From NCBI RefSeq assembly GCF_000003815.2, contig NC_049990.1, positions 19,180,523 to 19,224,633 of the forward strand: a stretch of 44,111 bases of DNA, in the 5' to 3' direction. The translations under genes and the position numbers were made by a program. The first letter of the stretch is position 1, and every line of letters starts with the position of its first letter. The notes beneath the pieces are model-generated. The model searched no databases, was not told the origin of the DNA, and saw only the letters and a list, made by a program, of their open reading frames with translations. Below are positions 9,469-21,424 of the stretch, one piece after another. The stretch comes from Branchiostoma floridae. Lineage: Eukaryota; Chordata; Leptocardii; Amphioxiformes; Branchiostomatidae.

Positions 9469-12400
9469 CTAGAATTGGCATCAAGACAATTATAAATACA
9501 TGCAGACATATCACAATTACCTAATGTATTCTTTTTTAAATGCTCTGCACGTGACAACATACGTGATCGTGATTTGTTGTAACTGTCATAATGTCACCGA
9601 GAACCAAAATATACGTTGATGAAATGTCATTTGTCATATGCCTTCGGGATATCAAGTGGGAAGGAATTATCTGGCCATTTAATTGATTCGATGAAGTACT
9701 AGACTAAGTTTAGACACCCTTGTAGAACATAGCTCAAAACGAGTTAAGTATTATAATTTCCCCCAATGGTTATGGAAATAAGGTCGCATTTGCATATGTT
9801 GTACCAGTTGATCATCTTCTCTGCTCAAATATATTAAGTTTTTGAAAGTATGAAAGTCGTATCTTAACAAAGAAGGGTATTATAGTGTTTCCTCAATAAT
9901 GTTCACCTTCACATGGAACCATAAATTATCATGCTGAAAGTATGAAATTCCCATCATCAACTATTAAGAAATTATCATATTTTCTCCATACTTATACATC
10001 ACACCCGAAAAGCCACGTACTGAGTCGAACGTGTTTAGAACAGTTTTTCTTTGCAGTTCGAATTGCTCCGCGGTCCTTAGCAACGCTGCTGAGGAAAAAA
10101 TGGTCGCGCGTCAGGTGGTTGAAATTTCATCCGAGGTTCACAGCTGCTTTAGACCTGATTGACGGCCTTCTTAAAACGATTGCGTTGTATGTACCAGAGA
10201 AGGATACCATGTAATATCGATATGATCCATTTTTTGTGGGGTTTTTACAACCATTATATCTGGTTTCATGATCACATCTATTACACGGTGAAAATAGCAA
10301 AATGGCGGTGCCATACTGAGCAAGATTTTCGACGAACTTTAATTTCGGGGCATTTGCGTTTCGCCCTCGATTCTGTCTACAATGACTAGTGAACTAGAAT
10401 TGTTGAAACTTCGACTTTATTTCTTGTGAAAATCTTGTTGGTTTGAAATCTGGGAAGGTTTGTATTTCCATGTCTACTGAGGTCACCTTCTCGACTATTT
10501 TACGCCCAAATGTTGCAAGGCGTCGGTATGGTTGATTCGAGTGCAGATGACATTTGAAAACAACTTACCGTACCAATATACCTCTCATGTATTATCAAAT
10601 GATACATAAAAAAGATAAGTAAAGACGGGCTGAATTAACAAATGTTATCTTAGTTTTACGATAACTAGTATGTTAATACAGTGGTGCGGGTCTGGCATGC
10701 GCTCTGTGGAAAGGGCGGCGCTTACGCATTCTATTTCGGACACCTCTGATGAGGTGGCGTCGCGCGATTCGTATTTAAGCGGATTTTGTCGAAATTGAAT
10801 ACATGCCATATACCACCTGGAAATGGAGAATTTGGCCTATTTTACTCACTAGACTGCTTTTTGTTTTTAAACCTCCTGGTAGGTAAAACGCGATGGGGAA
10901 TTAGCACTAACATCAACTGATTTTAGGTCATATCATCAAATGGGTACAGCTAAAAGTCGACGTAAAAACATCCATATGAGTAACATGGGAAGCTTAGAAA
11001 TTGCAAATGTGATGAAATGTTGATTGTATAGTAAGTTTTCTAGTAAGTAGTACCGACGCCCGGGGGCCATAGAACCCAAATCTGTCTCAAAACGGCGTGG
11101 GGTTCACTGCGACAGTCAGTCAGAAGTTTTGAAGTTAGATCTGCATAAATTCGTATCGGTATATTGACTTGAAACTCGGAACTCACAAACTGGGGGCCAC
11201 CGTTAACAAAATTTCGGCCATAACGTCTGGAGCGAGGACCTTTCCATGGTAGATATGTACCTACAAGTCAAACCGGGTGCGTTCTATTCTGGAATCAAAA
11301 TCATGGCATGACTTTGCGGAATTACGAGGCATTTGCGTTTCGCCCTCGAAATCGATAATAAGTCATAAACCGACAAAAAGTAGAATCTTTCATACACATT
11401 TAATTCGTGTAGGTTTGAAATCTACACCATGGTAAAAACAAGAGGGGAAATAACACGAAAATCATCTGTTTTCGGGTCCTAATGTTGACGGGAAAGCGAT
11501 AAAACAGCGGCTGAAAAATTTATAATAGTACAAAATGAAGCTGAAATATTATTTATTGTAACTTACTTGAAATTAAGAAGATAGGGGACTAAATACTGCA
11601 GTGACAAGCTTTCTTGTCAGGCGTGTTGACGCCCGGAGTCATGGAACGGACTACTTTCTCTCCTGGAAGGAAAACAGAAACTCTCGGCGTGGCTTTTCGG
11701 CCGAGCTCAGATAAGGTCTTCATTAGCTTTTTATTTGCATAATAAGTATTTCATTATGTACACATAACTTAGACTATCTACATACAAAAATGTGACAATC
11801 GGTGAACACACTCTTGAGCTATTCTCGCCCAATATTTGAACCAAAATCGGCGCCTTCAGTTAAAAAACTCTAAGGGGCCCAAACCTACAGCAGTTTCTGT
11901 CCCAAGAGCTGTCTACCACTCAAATTCACCACCACAGCATGTCCAGAACACTAGATGTTCAAAACGGAAGTTCCGCTGCAGTACCTTAAAACGACGCTAG
12001 GCTCAATTATTGAACGTTACCTTCGTATTCCTGACCCCTTCTCACCTACTAAATCTCATCAGCATCCAACCAAGACTAAAGTTATGCTGTTCACAGACGG
12101 ACGCACGCACAGTCAAACGGGACCAAAATTTAAATGTCTTGGTGAAGGTAATAAATCAAGGAACATGGAGAAATCATCTAAAGATTCGTTTCAGATAGCA
12201 TGCCAACAGCTTTCTTTTATCAGCCACTCCGTAAAAAGTCATCTAAATGATTATTTGACGTATAGCTCAGTTGAATCGCACAAATGGGCTACGGTGTTTA
12301 TACATTGTACATGGTCTCCCTCTTTTAATTGAATGACTTAACGGAAGTGCCGCGGCCGGTGGCCAAGTCCCCATTAAGTGTCGTTGTCTCTTAACAGCCA

Positions 12401-14456
12401 GTTGAAGCAGAAACCAATCGTCAATTTAGAAATGAAAGTGTGGCGAGTGGTTGTGCATAGTACAATACGGTGATCATCAGGAACCCTACCTTTCTGCAGT
12501 TGAAAGGTCCCCCTGACCACCGCACCGCGCCCTCTGGCGGACTTGGGGTCTTGCACACCCCAACCGGCGGCAGAACCTTGGAAGTACAAATACCTATCTA
12601 AATTCTATAGAAGACAATGCCAAATATGGTATTTTCAGAGTAATCGTGCTGTACTTAAGCTAAACAAATTAAGTAGATCTTTGAACTCATCAAACTCTTT
12701 CATCAACCCACCTGCCGCCTCTACCCAGTACTTCCCGGTATCTGGTACAGTGAAGTACTGAATCCCGTCCTTCAGCTGCACCAGCCCCTCGTGGTCCTGT
12801 CCGCGGTAGTGGCTCCCCAGGCTGGTCGGGCCCAGACGGCCGGTGGTACCGAGGGTCGTGAAACGGGCAGTGCGGAAACCTGAATTTTATTGGTACAAAT
12901 ATTCATGGACCAATCCTGATCGACCAACTAGAACCAGGTAGAACCCCAATTCTATTTCGAACATGTTCTATTTCGTCATAAAATGACGTCATATGCATTT
13001 TAGCTATCACTTTCAATCCGCCATCTTGGATCATCAACCAGTCTTCAGATACATTGTCAACGTATAACCCTAAAATCACATGAAAACGGATTGAAAACGT
13101 TAATATGAATGTTTCTTCTGTATGAAAATACAAAGTAGCGATGCAATCCGAGATTTTATCATGATATAGAATGAATATGTATGTATGTGTATGTAGTCGG
13201 CCAGCTTGGATTTCGACCAATTACGTCATCACATTAGCATAAATTTTGAATATCTAATTATGAATGTTACATAGGGTGTGTCATTTTAGTAATGACTCTA
13301 GCAGATGTATACCTTTGTATGACTTGTGAATCTTACCCTGCGTTGTTTTTACCTCTCCCAGGCGAAGCTTAACCATGTATGACGAATCGTCCTGCACAAA
13401 AGCAATGTAAGCCTTTGCAGGTAACTCCTCTAAAATGTCGGCAAGTTCTACCTGTAACAGTTTCTTTAGTCTACTGTTCACGTCTGTACTGACCACCATG
13501 ATGTCAAACTCCGATCCGTGCTCCACGATGTTCCGTCCGAACTCTGCCGCGCTCTCTAACGCCACAGTCACCGTTTCTATCTCCTCTATAGCGGTGGAGA
13601 ACTCCTTACTCCGGGTCTGGCTCGCCGTGTTAACACAGTCCAGTAACTCGGCCTCTTGTTGATTGACAAGAGATACTAACTCCTTCCTAATTTGCTCTGC
13701 CTTCTTCTTGATCGATTTAACAGTTTCGGTCACATTTTTCTCCAGCTCGGTCTGCTGTGTCAGTGCCTGTTGGTCAGCATTCTTAAGATCCAGGATCTTC
13801 TTCTCTGTTTTAGCAAGAAGAGCGAGTATGTCATCTTTTGCCTTCACGGCTGTGTCGGTGAAATACTCGTACTTATGGTCCTTGTGGGACAGAACGGTGC
13901 ATACCTGACAAATTGCCTCTCTACAGTCGATGCAAAATAGCTTCAGGGTCTCCTGTGAGTGGATCCTACACGGTGGCAGGGGACGAGGCTTGATCTTAAC
14001 GGTGTCGGAATCGGCCTTGAGCTGCTCTACGCCGATCACCTGGTGACCTCTGGTGACCTTTATACGACGGTGAATTGCTACACATTCGTCACACAGAAAG
14101 TCACCACATTCCGTACAGAATGACACCGCCCTTGACTTGGTCTCACAGCTCCCACAGCCCAGACTCTGTTCTTCATTAGTAAGCTTTTTGTGGACGTCAA
14201 CCGTGTCCTTCAGGCTCTCCACGAAGAAATTATCTTTCAGTTTCGCGACCCCGCCACCCGGAAGTAAAGTTTTGCTGCGACAGGTGGGGCAATCTAGCTC
14301 TGTTTTGACCTTCTGTTTCTTCAGAAACTCTTCAAGACACTGCTGGCAGAAGGAATGAAGACAAGACAGTACCTTAGGGCGGCGGTAGGGCTGCAGGCAG
14401 ATCTGACACTCAAGGAAGTCTTCTGAGAGCCGATTCAGAAGTTTGGATTCCGCCAT
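8831..14456 (-). CDS. TRIM-glycine-rich fusion gene, copy B
   Basis: Predicted 670 residues from exons 14456-13337, 12879-12712, 12576-12490 and 9468-8831. Lengths and phases are compatible throughout (2013 coding bases including stop). RING, B-box 1, B-box 2 and coiled coil are as in copy A, with the same eight RING ligands. The glycine-rich domain starts with GFRTARFTTLGTTG. Intron 3 is 3.0 kb, against 117-483 bases in the paralogues, so part of this intron is inserted sequence. The first variable stretch after LVGQEGG is 13 residues, against 7 or 8 in the other copies. It is expected to act as a cytosolic ubiquitin ligase with a glycine-rich recognition domain. The substrate is unknown. 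Confidence 0.83.
9469..12489 (-). other. copy B intron 3 (3.0 kb)
   Basis: No gene found. A word of about 20 bases (GCATTTGCGTTTCGCCCTCG) occurs at about 10350-10370 and again near 11328-11350, suggesting two related repeat copies. The part near 11940-12000 (CGGAAGTTCCGCTGCAGTACC) resembles the repeat family at 36323-38385. Confidence 0.5.
12490..12576 (-). CDS. copy B exon 3
   Basis: 87 bases, phase 1 at both ends, acceptor CCAAG, donor AAAG|GTAGGG. Encodes SAAGWGVQDPKSARGRG, then AVVRGTFQLQK. Confidence 0.87.
12712..12879 (-). CDS. copy B exon 2
   Basis: 168 bases, phase 1 at both ends, acceptor TTCAG|GT, donor GGCAG|GTGGGT. Encodes FRTARFTTLGTTGRLGPTS and then YFTVPDTGKYWVEAAG. Confidence 0.87.
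12880..13336 (-). other. copy B intron 1
   Basis: 457 bases. An open minus frame of 105 codons crosses it but shows no domain and no splice logic. Nothing else recognised. Confidence 0.5.
13337..14456 (-). CDS. copy B exon 1: RING, two B-boxes, coiled coil
   Basis: 373 codons plus one base, donor CAGG|GTAAGA, identical in type to copy C. Starts MAESKLLNRLSEDFLECQIC. A later GGTATA could be a second donor, but the upstream one is conserved. Confidence 0.92.
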
Positions 14457-15083
14457 GTTGAAAAGTTCGAGAGTTGAATGTCCAACAGAATGCTGAGAAA
14501 TAAAATCTTCTGTGTCAAAGACCCGCTAGACAGTCCAGGAATTACGAAGGGAAGGTTGTTATCTTAAACCACTACTAAACCTTGAGGTTAACGGTGTGAG
14601 CAGACGTTGGCGGGACGGAGTTGTCTACTTGTAACGGTGCCTTAAAAATGGCGGGCTGACAAATATGGCGATATTCACGATGGTCATGTGATAAGGTGGC
14701 GTACCGTAAATCAACGAAAAGTTTGCTCCACTTTAAGCGACACTATTCGAAGAGCACATGTTAAACATTTACCAAACACACCGCTACATTCGTGGCGATA
14801 CTGTATTGACGTACGTGTACATTGCTTGCCCTAAACAAACAGGACAAAGTACAATTGGTGGCAACAATATCCACAATGATACATCTCAAATAGCCAGAAT
14901 ATCACATTAGACTGACATTCTGAAGATACATTAAAACCATGTAGCTCTAACACTGAGTATCACATAAGCATGTGTATTGTACAAACTGTTAAAAACATTT
15001 TAGACCACATCAGACTTTCAGGCAGGAAAACCAGCAACTATCATGAATGTCCGAACAAAGCACGTATTAGTTGACACAGTGAC
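14457..15083. other. upstream block of copy B
   Basis: No gene. Shares the conserved upstream sequence with A, C and D. ATGGCG near 14648 and TCATGTGA at 14684-14691 repeat the pattern upstream of A. Confidence 0.5.
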
Positions 15084-15242
15084 CTAATCCCCAAGCAGAT
15101 CCTTCAATGGCATAAAATAGTACCAAACTGGCCAAAGAGTGTAGTCAGCCAAGAGGTGTCCAAACACACTCCTAGGCTGGCTTCTCTCCTCTGTCAGCTT
15201 TTGACACTATCTTATGCTACCATAGGATCTGCTTGTAGATTA
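15084..15242. mobile_element. hAT-like MITE (159 bases)
   Basis: Flanked by the 8-base duplication ACAGTGAC (15076-15083 and 15243-15250). Ends are inverted (TAATC-x3-AAGCAGATCC). The homologous sites at about 7330-7345 and 41627-41640 have one copy of the target and no insert. Confidence 0.85.
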
Positions 15243-15433
15243 ACAGTGACCATGGTTCCTCGACGCTGTACGTGTACGGTTCATATACATTACAAAGTTT
15301 AGTTACTGGATGTTTGTTCAATGGTGTACTACGAGTTGTGCTTACTAATAGAATCGATGTGGGTAACTTTTTGCAGTACAAATCTTTACCCTTTACTGTG
15401 AATGCTACCTTACTTCAATGTCACAGACAATGC

Positions 15434-15635
15434 TTAGCCTCTACCAGGCTCCGTGGATAGGTGGTCTAATAATTATTGAAAAAGGAGTCGACCGGCCAGA
15501 GGACTTATTTCCTCACCGCTGACCGGTCAGTTCACTCCTAGGCAAATGAACTCCTACTAGGCTTTTATTCCTAACTTGGCCAAAGTCCCATATTTCTAAC
15601 ATCTAATCGGCCAGGCGGGAGTCTGGTAGAGACTA
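15434..15635. mobile_element. hAT-like MITE (202 bases)
   Basis: Flanked by GACAATGC (15426-15433 and 15636-15643), with inverted ends around CTCTACCAG and CTGGTAGAG. The same insertion at the same site is at 41822-42047. The A-B block has an empty site near 7495-7512. Confidence 0.85.
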
Positions 15636-15643
15636 GACAATGC

Positions 15644-16363
15644 ACCATTTTATCGTGTTGTTGGATGGACAGGTTTCCCGCCGGCGTCTGCTATATGTGA
15701 TTTCTGATTTAAGGGTTGGAAGGTTTAAAAAATGAAGTGTTCGTGTGCTTCTATAGTGAGATATGAATCCATTCTTTATCATCATTCATGACATAGATCT
15801 TGGATTGTTCATACGGTGAACATTTCTTTTACAAAATGAATCAATGATGTGGAAACATGTTATCTGGGGTAAGTGTCTGCCCATATTATTTCTCAGCATT
15901 CAAACATCCGGATTTATGACAGTCAAAATTCTAACTTCTAAAAACCCAAGTTCTAGTGCTGCAAGACAACAAATATTCAGCTAGCATAGTGCAAGTAGTT
16001 GGCATACTTACTAAAAGTAACTTTGCAGCGTCTCGGGTGATATTGTATCGTCAGTAAGTTATGACATATGTGAATAAACTGGCGCTTCATACATATTACC
16101 GCCACACTGTGGCTGCTCAAGATAAAATGAAATGAATGAATTATGTACTGTGCTGAAAACGGATATGTATTATTTACACATTCACAACAATCAACATTAT
16201 CTAAAAATAAACAGGTGAAGCAAATTAGTAAGTAAATTAATGTTAACTTGTTGATGTAATTAATAGACCCACAATTAATCCAATGAACTTGGGAATCATG
16301 TTAACCTTTTGTTGTCAGATGTTGTTTGGCAAAAGTATGTTTGTATCAGGTTTGGTAACGTAT
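15644..16363. other. 3' flank of copy C
   Basis: No gene. 16075-16200 is the duplicated downstream block. Confidence 0.5.
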
Positions 16364-16986
16364 CTATATCGCCTTAGTAATTATAACATACCCAGGCCCA
16401 TCATTGGCCCCTCCTTCACCGCTAGTGTCTGATCCTGAGTTATAGGAACCACCTCCACCCCCACAGGCACCACATACAGCTCTCCCCCTCCCTCCTCCTG
16501 AGTACCCACCCCCTCCTCCTCCTCCCCCACCTCCATGGCCATAACTCCCTCCCCCTCCTCCAAAACCGCCCTCTGCATTGTTGTACACCGCCCTCCCACC
16601 GACTCCACCGTTCACGAAAGCTTTCCCACCCTCACCCCCATTACTCCCATCAATTTCACCAAAGCTGATTTTCCCGCTCGCGCCGTCCGTTAGGAGCCCC
16701 CCGCCTCCCCCACCTACAAAGTCAGCATGTCCTTGTGTGGCGCCTTTTCCGTCAGAACCTCCTGCAAAGTTAGTATCACCACCTAAGCTGCACTGCCCTG
16801 ATATCTCGGTTGTACCGTCACTGTTGGGGTTCCTTCTAGGGCCGCCATTCCCTCCCCCCGCACCCCCCGCCACGATCAGCGGCGTGTTGTCCGTCTTGGT
16901 GACGAAGGTCCCGCCTCCACCGCCGACCGCACTTTTGTACTTGTTCTTCCCTCCCTCTTGGCCAACTAGTACCTTCAGCACTTCAC
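16364..16986 (-). CDS. copy C exon 4: glycine-rich domain
   Basis: Acceptor TTTTAG|GT, stop TAG after GYVIITKAI. Variable stretches are KNKYKSA (16928-16948), NGGPRR (16832-16849) and RAVCG (16469-16483), set in invariant Gly framework. Confidence 0.9.
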
Positions 16987-19900
16987 CTAAAATCACAAAA
17001 CAGTTTTTACACCTTAACCTTTTTATATATGCACGTCTAACCCATTCAATATGATGATATTACACGATGTAATTATCGCTGTAATATCATCGAGGTACAA
17101 AATATACATTAATGAAATATCATTTTTCATATACCTATCACGCCAAAAGGAACCAATGAAATATCTGAATTGAATAATCGTTTGGCGTAACTTAATGACA
17201 TTGCAAGAAGGGAATGCTTTACTCGTTTTTATGTTCTACCTCGTAAGAATAACACATATTTTACAAGACTATGGTTGTCTACCCTTCCTTTGTTCTTGTC
17301 TGTTAAAAGCAAGGTCGAAATAAAAACAGTCGTCAATTTATAAATGTAAATCCGTAAATGCAAACACACTATAACTGGTTGTGTCCAGTACAATGTGGTG
17401 ATCATCAGGAATCCTACCTTTCTGCAGTTGAAAGGTCCCCCTGACTACCGCACCACGCCCTCTGGCGGACTTGGGATCGTTTACACCCCAACCGGCAGCA
17501 GAACCTTGAAAGTACAAATTTTGAACTGGGATTAAACCAATTGAGATTCTACAGAGGAATTAGAAAATGGTGAATAAGGGTTTTCGTAATCATGGTCTAC
17601 TTTAACCAAGTAAAAAAACCTAAAGTAGGTCTTTTACCTCATTAAAATAATTTATCAGAATACCTGCCGCCTCTACCCTGTACTGCCCAGTATACGGTAC
17701 AGTGAAGTACTGAATCCCGTCCTTCAGCTGCACCAGCCCCTCGTGGTCCTGTCCGCGGTAGTGGGTCCCCAGGCTGGTCGGGCCCAGACGGCCGGTGGTA
17801 CCGAGGGTCGTGAAACGGGCAGTACGGAAACCTGAATCTTATTGGTACAAAATGTGGAAGATAAGATAAAGATAGTCATTTGGACTGATTAAACCCAGTC
17901 CATAATATAGCATTCTGGAGGGTGTATATAGTCTGTCTTTAAGAGTCAATACTGACTTTCAAGTCATCACTAAGAAAACATGACTTAAATAATTTGCCGT
18001 AAGATTATTTTCCTTCGTTAAGAAAAATATGAAAACATTGATACAAAGGTTTGAAGAGCTGTGTATGTACCGCATATAAATTGGGGATATGTATATTTTT
18101 TTATTTTTTTATTTTTTTAACTTTTTTTTTAAACATTGCATTATTCATTCACAATGATACAATTAATGACACAATCAAGTGTGCAAGTAACCATGGTAAC
18201 AAACAATAACAAAAAATAGATTACGTCAAATATACATATACATTTAACGAGCTATTATAGTTCACAACATGTCCCCTGACTTCAGTACTACACTAGTTCT
18301 GTCTGAAGAAAGAAGTGGCGAACAGAGTCCTGCAGATGATAGTCATCAAGTTCATGGTAACCATAATGTAACTTAGTACCTCTTTACAATGACCGTTGGT
18401 ACTAAAACACTTAGCTCCACTCCCATCATAAAATGCAACAAGTAAGTGCTCACGAAGGGAGAACAAAAGTATTAAATGGCAAGTATCGAAATACAGATAA
18501 ATGCGGATACATCTGCAACTCAACAGTACCAGTCATATTGCCAGCTTGTGGGCAAGACAGCAATTACTCAAGACTTTGTCTTTCTTGTTCCATACTCCAT
18601 ATGTTTAGAAAACATGAATATTTCAATTCATGTACAACATTAACCTTAAGTCTGTCAAAAATGTTTGAAATATGTTGCTGTATATCTTTGTATCCTTATC
18701 TACATGTCTCAACCACTCTTTAAAAATAGAGAACTTTGCAATACTAATTACTCTGTTTACAAGACAGATGTTACTGACTCCAAGAAATATAAGTGGTTTT
18801 GTTATTGTGACATGTAAATCTTTTCCACGCAACACATTTTCAACATCTTTCCAAAATAGTCTCAGCTTTCCACAATTAAAAAACATATATTTTTTTTATT
18901 TGCAAGATCATGCTTATACTTATGCCAGAAATACTTATTGCCTGTACAGAATACGTACTACTGTTCAAGTAAGAGATAAGTAATTAAGTAATGCCTGATC
19001 AAATAAAGATCAATAAGTTTACTTTCTTGGGGTTTGTTTTTTTCTTTAAAAGCAGTGGTTGATAGACTGTCACAAATTCTACATAGTGCTTCTAAATCTT
19101 ACCCTGCGTTGTCTTGACTTCTCCCATGCAAGGCTTCAACTTGTTTGACGTCTCCTTCTCCTCAAAAGCGATGTAAGCCTTCGCAGGTAATTCATCTGTA
19201 ATGTTGGTAAGCTCTACCTGTAACAGTTTCTTTAGTCTGCTGTTCACGTCTCCGCTGACCGCCATGATGTCAAACTCCGATCCGTGATCCACGATGTTCC
19301 GTCCGAACTCTGCCGCGCTCTCTAACGCCACAGTCGTCGTTTCTATCTCTTCTATAGTGGTGGAGAACTCCTTACTCCTGGTCTGGCTCACTGTGTTTAC
19401 ATAACTCAGTAACTCGGTCTCTTGTTGATTGACAAGGGCAACTAACTCCTTCCTAGTTTTCTCTGCTTTCCTCTTGATCTTTTCACTAGTTTCGGAGACA
19501 TTTTTCTCGAGATCGGTCTTCTGTGCTTTCGCCTGTTGATCAGCATTCTTAAGATCCAGCATTTTCTTCTCTGTTTTCGCAAGAAGAGCGCGTATGTCTT
19601 CTTTTGCCTTCGCAGCTGTGTCGGTGAAATACTCGTACTTGTGATCTTTGTGTGACAGAACGGTGCATACCTGACAAATAGCCTCGCTACAGTCGACGCA
19701 GAACAACTTCAGAGTCTCCTGTGAGTGGATCCTACACGGTGGCAGGGGACGAGGCTTGATCTTAACGGTGTCGGATTCGGCCTTGAGCTGCTCTACGCCG
19801 ATCACCTGGTGACCTCTAGTGACCTTTAGACGACGGTGAATTGCTACACATTCGTCACACAAAATCTCACCACATTCCGTACAGAATGACTCCGCCCCTG

Positions 19901-20222
19901 ACTTGGTCTCACAGCTACCACAGACCAGACTCTCTCCTTCATTAGTCAGCTTCTTGTGGACGTCAACCGTGTCCTTCAGGCTCTCCACGAAGAAATTATC
20001 TTTCAATTCCGCGACCCCGCCACCCGGAAGTAAAGTCTTCCTGCGACAGGTGGGGCAATCTAGCTCGGTTTTGACCTTTTGTTTCTTCAAAAGCTCTTTA
20101 AGACACTGCTGGCAGAAGGAATGAAGGCAAGACAGTACCTTGGGCCGGCGGTAGGGCTGCAGGCAGATCTGACACTCGAGGAAGTCTTCTGAGAGCCGAT
20201 TCAGAAGTTTCGATTCCGCCAT
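16364..20222 (-). CDS. TRIM-glycine-rich fusion gene, copy C
   Basis: The cleanest copy: 665 residues from exons 20222-19103, 17831-17664, 17504-17418 and 16986-16364. RING at about 17-59, B-boxes at about 101-138 and 163-194, coiled coil at about 205-345, ALK-type glycine-rich domain from about 378 to the end. An in-frame ATG lies 12 codons upstream (20258). The start at 20222 was preferred because it matches MAESKLL in A and B. Intron 1 (1271 bases) contains a LINE remnant. RING proteins of this plan catalyse ubiquitin transfer, with the C-terminal domain choosing the target. What the glycine-rich domain binds is not known. Confidence 0.86.
16987..17417 (-). other. copy C intron 3
   Basis: 431 bases, donor AAAG|GTAGGA, acceptor TTTTAG. 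Nothing recognised inside. Confidence 0.6.
17418..17504 (-). CDS. copy C exon 3
   Basis: 87 bases, phase 1 at both ends. Encodes SAAGWGVNDPKSARGRG then AVVRGTFQLQK. Confidence 0.88.
17664..17831 (-). CDS. copy C exon 2
   Basis: 168 bases, phase 1 at both ends, acceptor TTCAG|GT, donor GGCAG|GTATTC. Encodes FRTARFTTLGTTGRLGPTS and YFTVPYTGQYRVEAAG. Confidence 0.88.
18090..18960 (-). mobile_element. 5'-truncated LINE remnant
   Basis: Within copy C intron 1. The minus frame at 18623-18886 (FFNCGKLRLFWKDVENVLRG, then NRVISIAKFSIFKEWL) resembles the region after the reverse transcriptase in L1-like LINEs. An A-rich tail lies at about 18085-18140 when read on minus. No reverse transcriptase core is present. 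Exact ends are uncertain. Confidence 0.55.
19103..20222 (-). CDS. copy C exon 1: RING, two B-boxes, coiled coil
   Basis: 373 codons plus one base, donor CAGG|GTAAGA. All RING and B-box ligands are present. The coiled coil runs through ADQQAKAQKTDLEKNVSE and ends near VELTNITDELPAKAYIAF. Confidence 0.92.
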
Positions 20223-20794
20223 GTTGAAATGTTCGACACGGTTGAGCGTCCGAAACAAGGCTGAGAAATGTATGTCGAAGATCCACCAGACAGCCCAGAT
20301 GTGACGAACAGGATGGTTGTTATTCTAAAACGGTACTAAACCTTGACGACAACGCTGTGAGCAGACATTGGAGGGATCAAGTTGTCTACCTAATCCCGGC
20401 TAATGTAACGGCACCTGCAAAATTTTGTACGCCGATCACGTAATGCGGTTGCGCTCAACAAGGTCATGGCGGAAGCATCTTTGGTTACGCACGCTTTTGA
20501 ATTCATGACCCTGACGTAACAAACAGAACAAAGTACACTTTGCAGCAAAGGCACCCCGGCCGTCACTGTTGTCCGACATGTGATACATCTCAAATTAACA
20601 AAACATCAGATTTTCGAGTGTCCATCGACTAAATAGACTAAATTGCTCGAGATCATAGCTTATCTTTGTAGGGGTAACACTAGCCTCCATAGCAGGCTCT
20701 CTAGGGCCTTTTTTTTAGCTCATAATACACTTTTGCTGGCCATTTCTTTTGTTCTGGGTCGCTGATTGCTGGCTTTTTCTGACCCCAGGCCCCA
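20223..20794. other. upstream block of copy C
   Basis: Shares the first 250 or so bases with the other upstream blocks. The E-box-like word here reads TCACGTAA (20436-20443) instead of TCATGTGA. No gene. Confidence 0.5.
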
Positions 20795-21252
20795 AGAAAT
20801 TATTGTGATCATTACTTTGCGGGCGACACCCACTAATGTTAGGTAAGGGAGAAGGAAAAAATATGGATAATTGACCTGACCTGAGTGTAGGGGTCAACTT
20901 GCGTTGCTGGAAGTCAGACACCCAATTCTTTTTGCTTGAAATAGGAAGAGAATCATTATCAAATATTTTGACAATGTCTTTTGTTAATTTACGGCATGGG
21001 GAACTCGACCCTCACAAGTACATGTCTGATCACAATTCACTCCACTTTTTTCTCGCCACTTACATTCTGATTTGCAAAAAATGAATGCCCGTAAAGTAAT
21101 GACTGCAATGATTTAAAAGTTTGAGGATATTGATAAAAGGCTCCATACTATGAAGTTGTGCCTCAAAATTTGAGTTGTGCTTATTATTTCTGGGTGAGCT
21201 TTCAAATCTTTCAAATCTTTATTCATTAACTTATTGATCACCCCTCGTAGAC
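20795..21252. mobile_element. foldback-type TIR element, one arm
   Basis: Nearly the same as 32275-32682 (shared words include GGTAAGGGAGAAG and GGAAGTCAGACACCCAATTC). Ends in GATCACCCCTCG, the terminal repeat of the element at 31826-32682. No transposase recognised. Confidence 0.65.
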
Positions 21253-21424
21253 TGCAGTCGAATGTCATAATAGAAAAATGTTCGCGGTGGTTTAAAGTTC
21301 GCGGTGAAGTGGCGACCGCGAACATTTCTGCATTTTACAGTATTAGAAAGGGATGTCAGGAGCTACTATTGTCTGGTCTTGTCTCTGGAGTGTGGCAGAG
21401 CGGTGTCTCACATACGGAGGAGTT

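Noticed and set aside
12903-13220. 105-codon minus frame in copy B intron 1
   Set aside because: No domain, and it lies within a well-supported intron.
16578-17054. Long Pro/Ser-rich open frames on the plus strand opposite each glycine-rich exon (also 3522-3818, 9042-9314, 35180-35575, 43332-43637)
   Set aside because: They are complements of GGN codons. Splice sites, stops and cross-copy conservation all support the minus strand.
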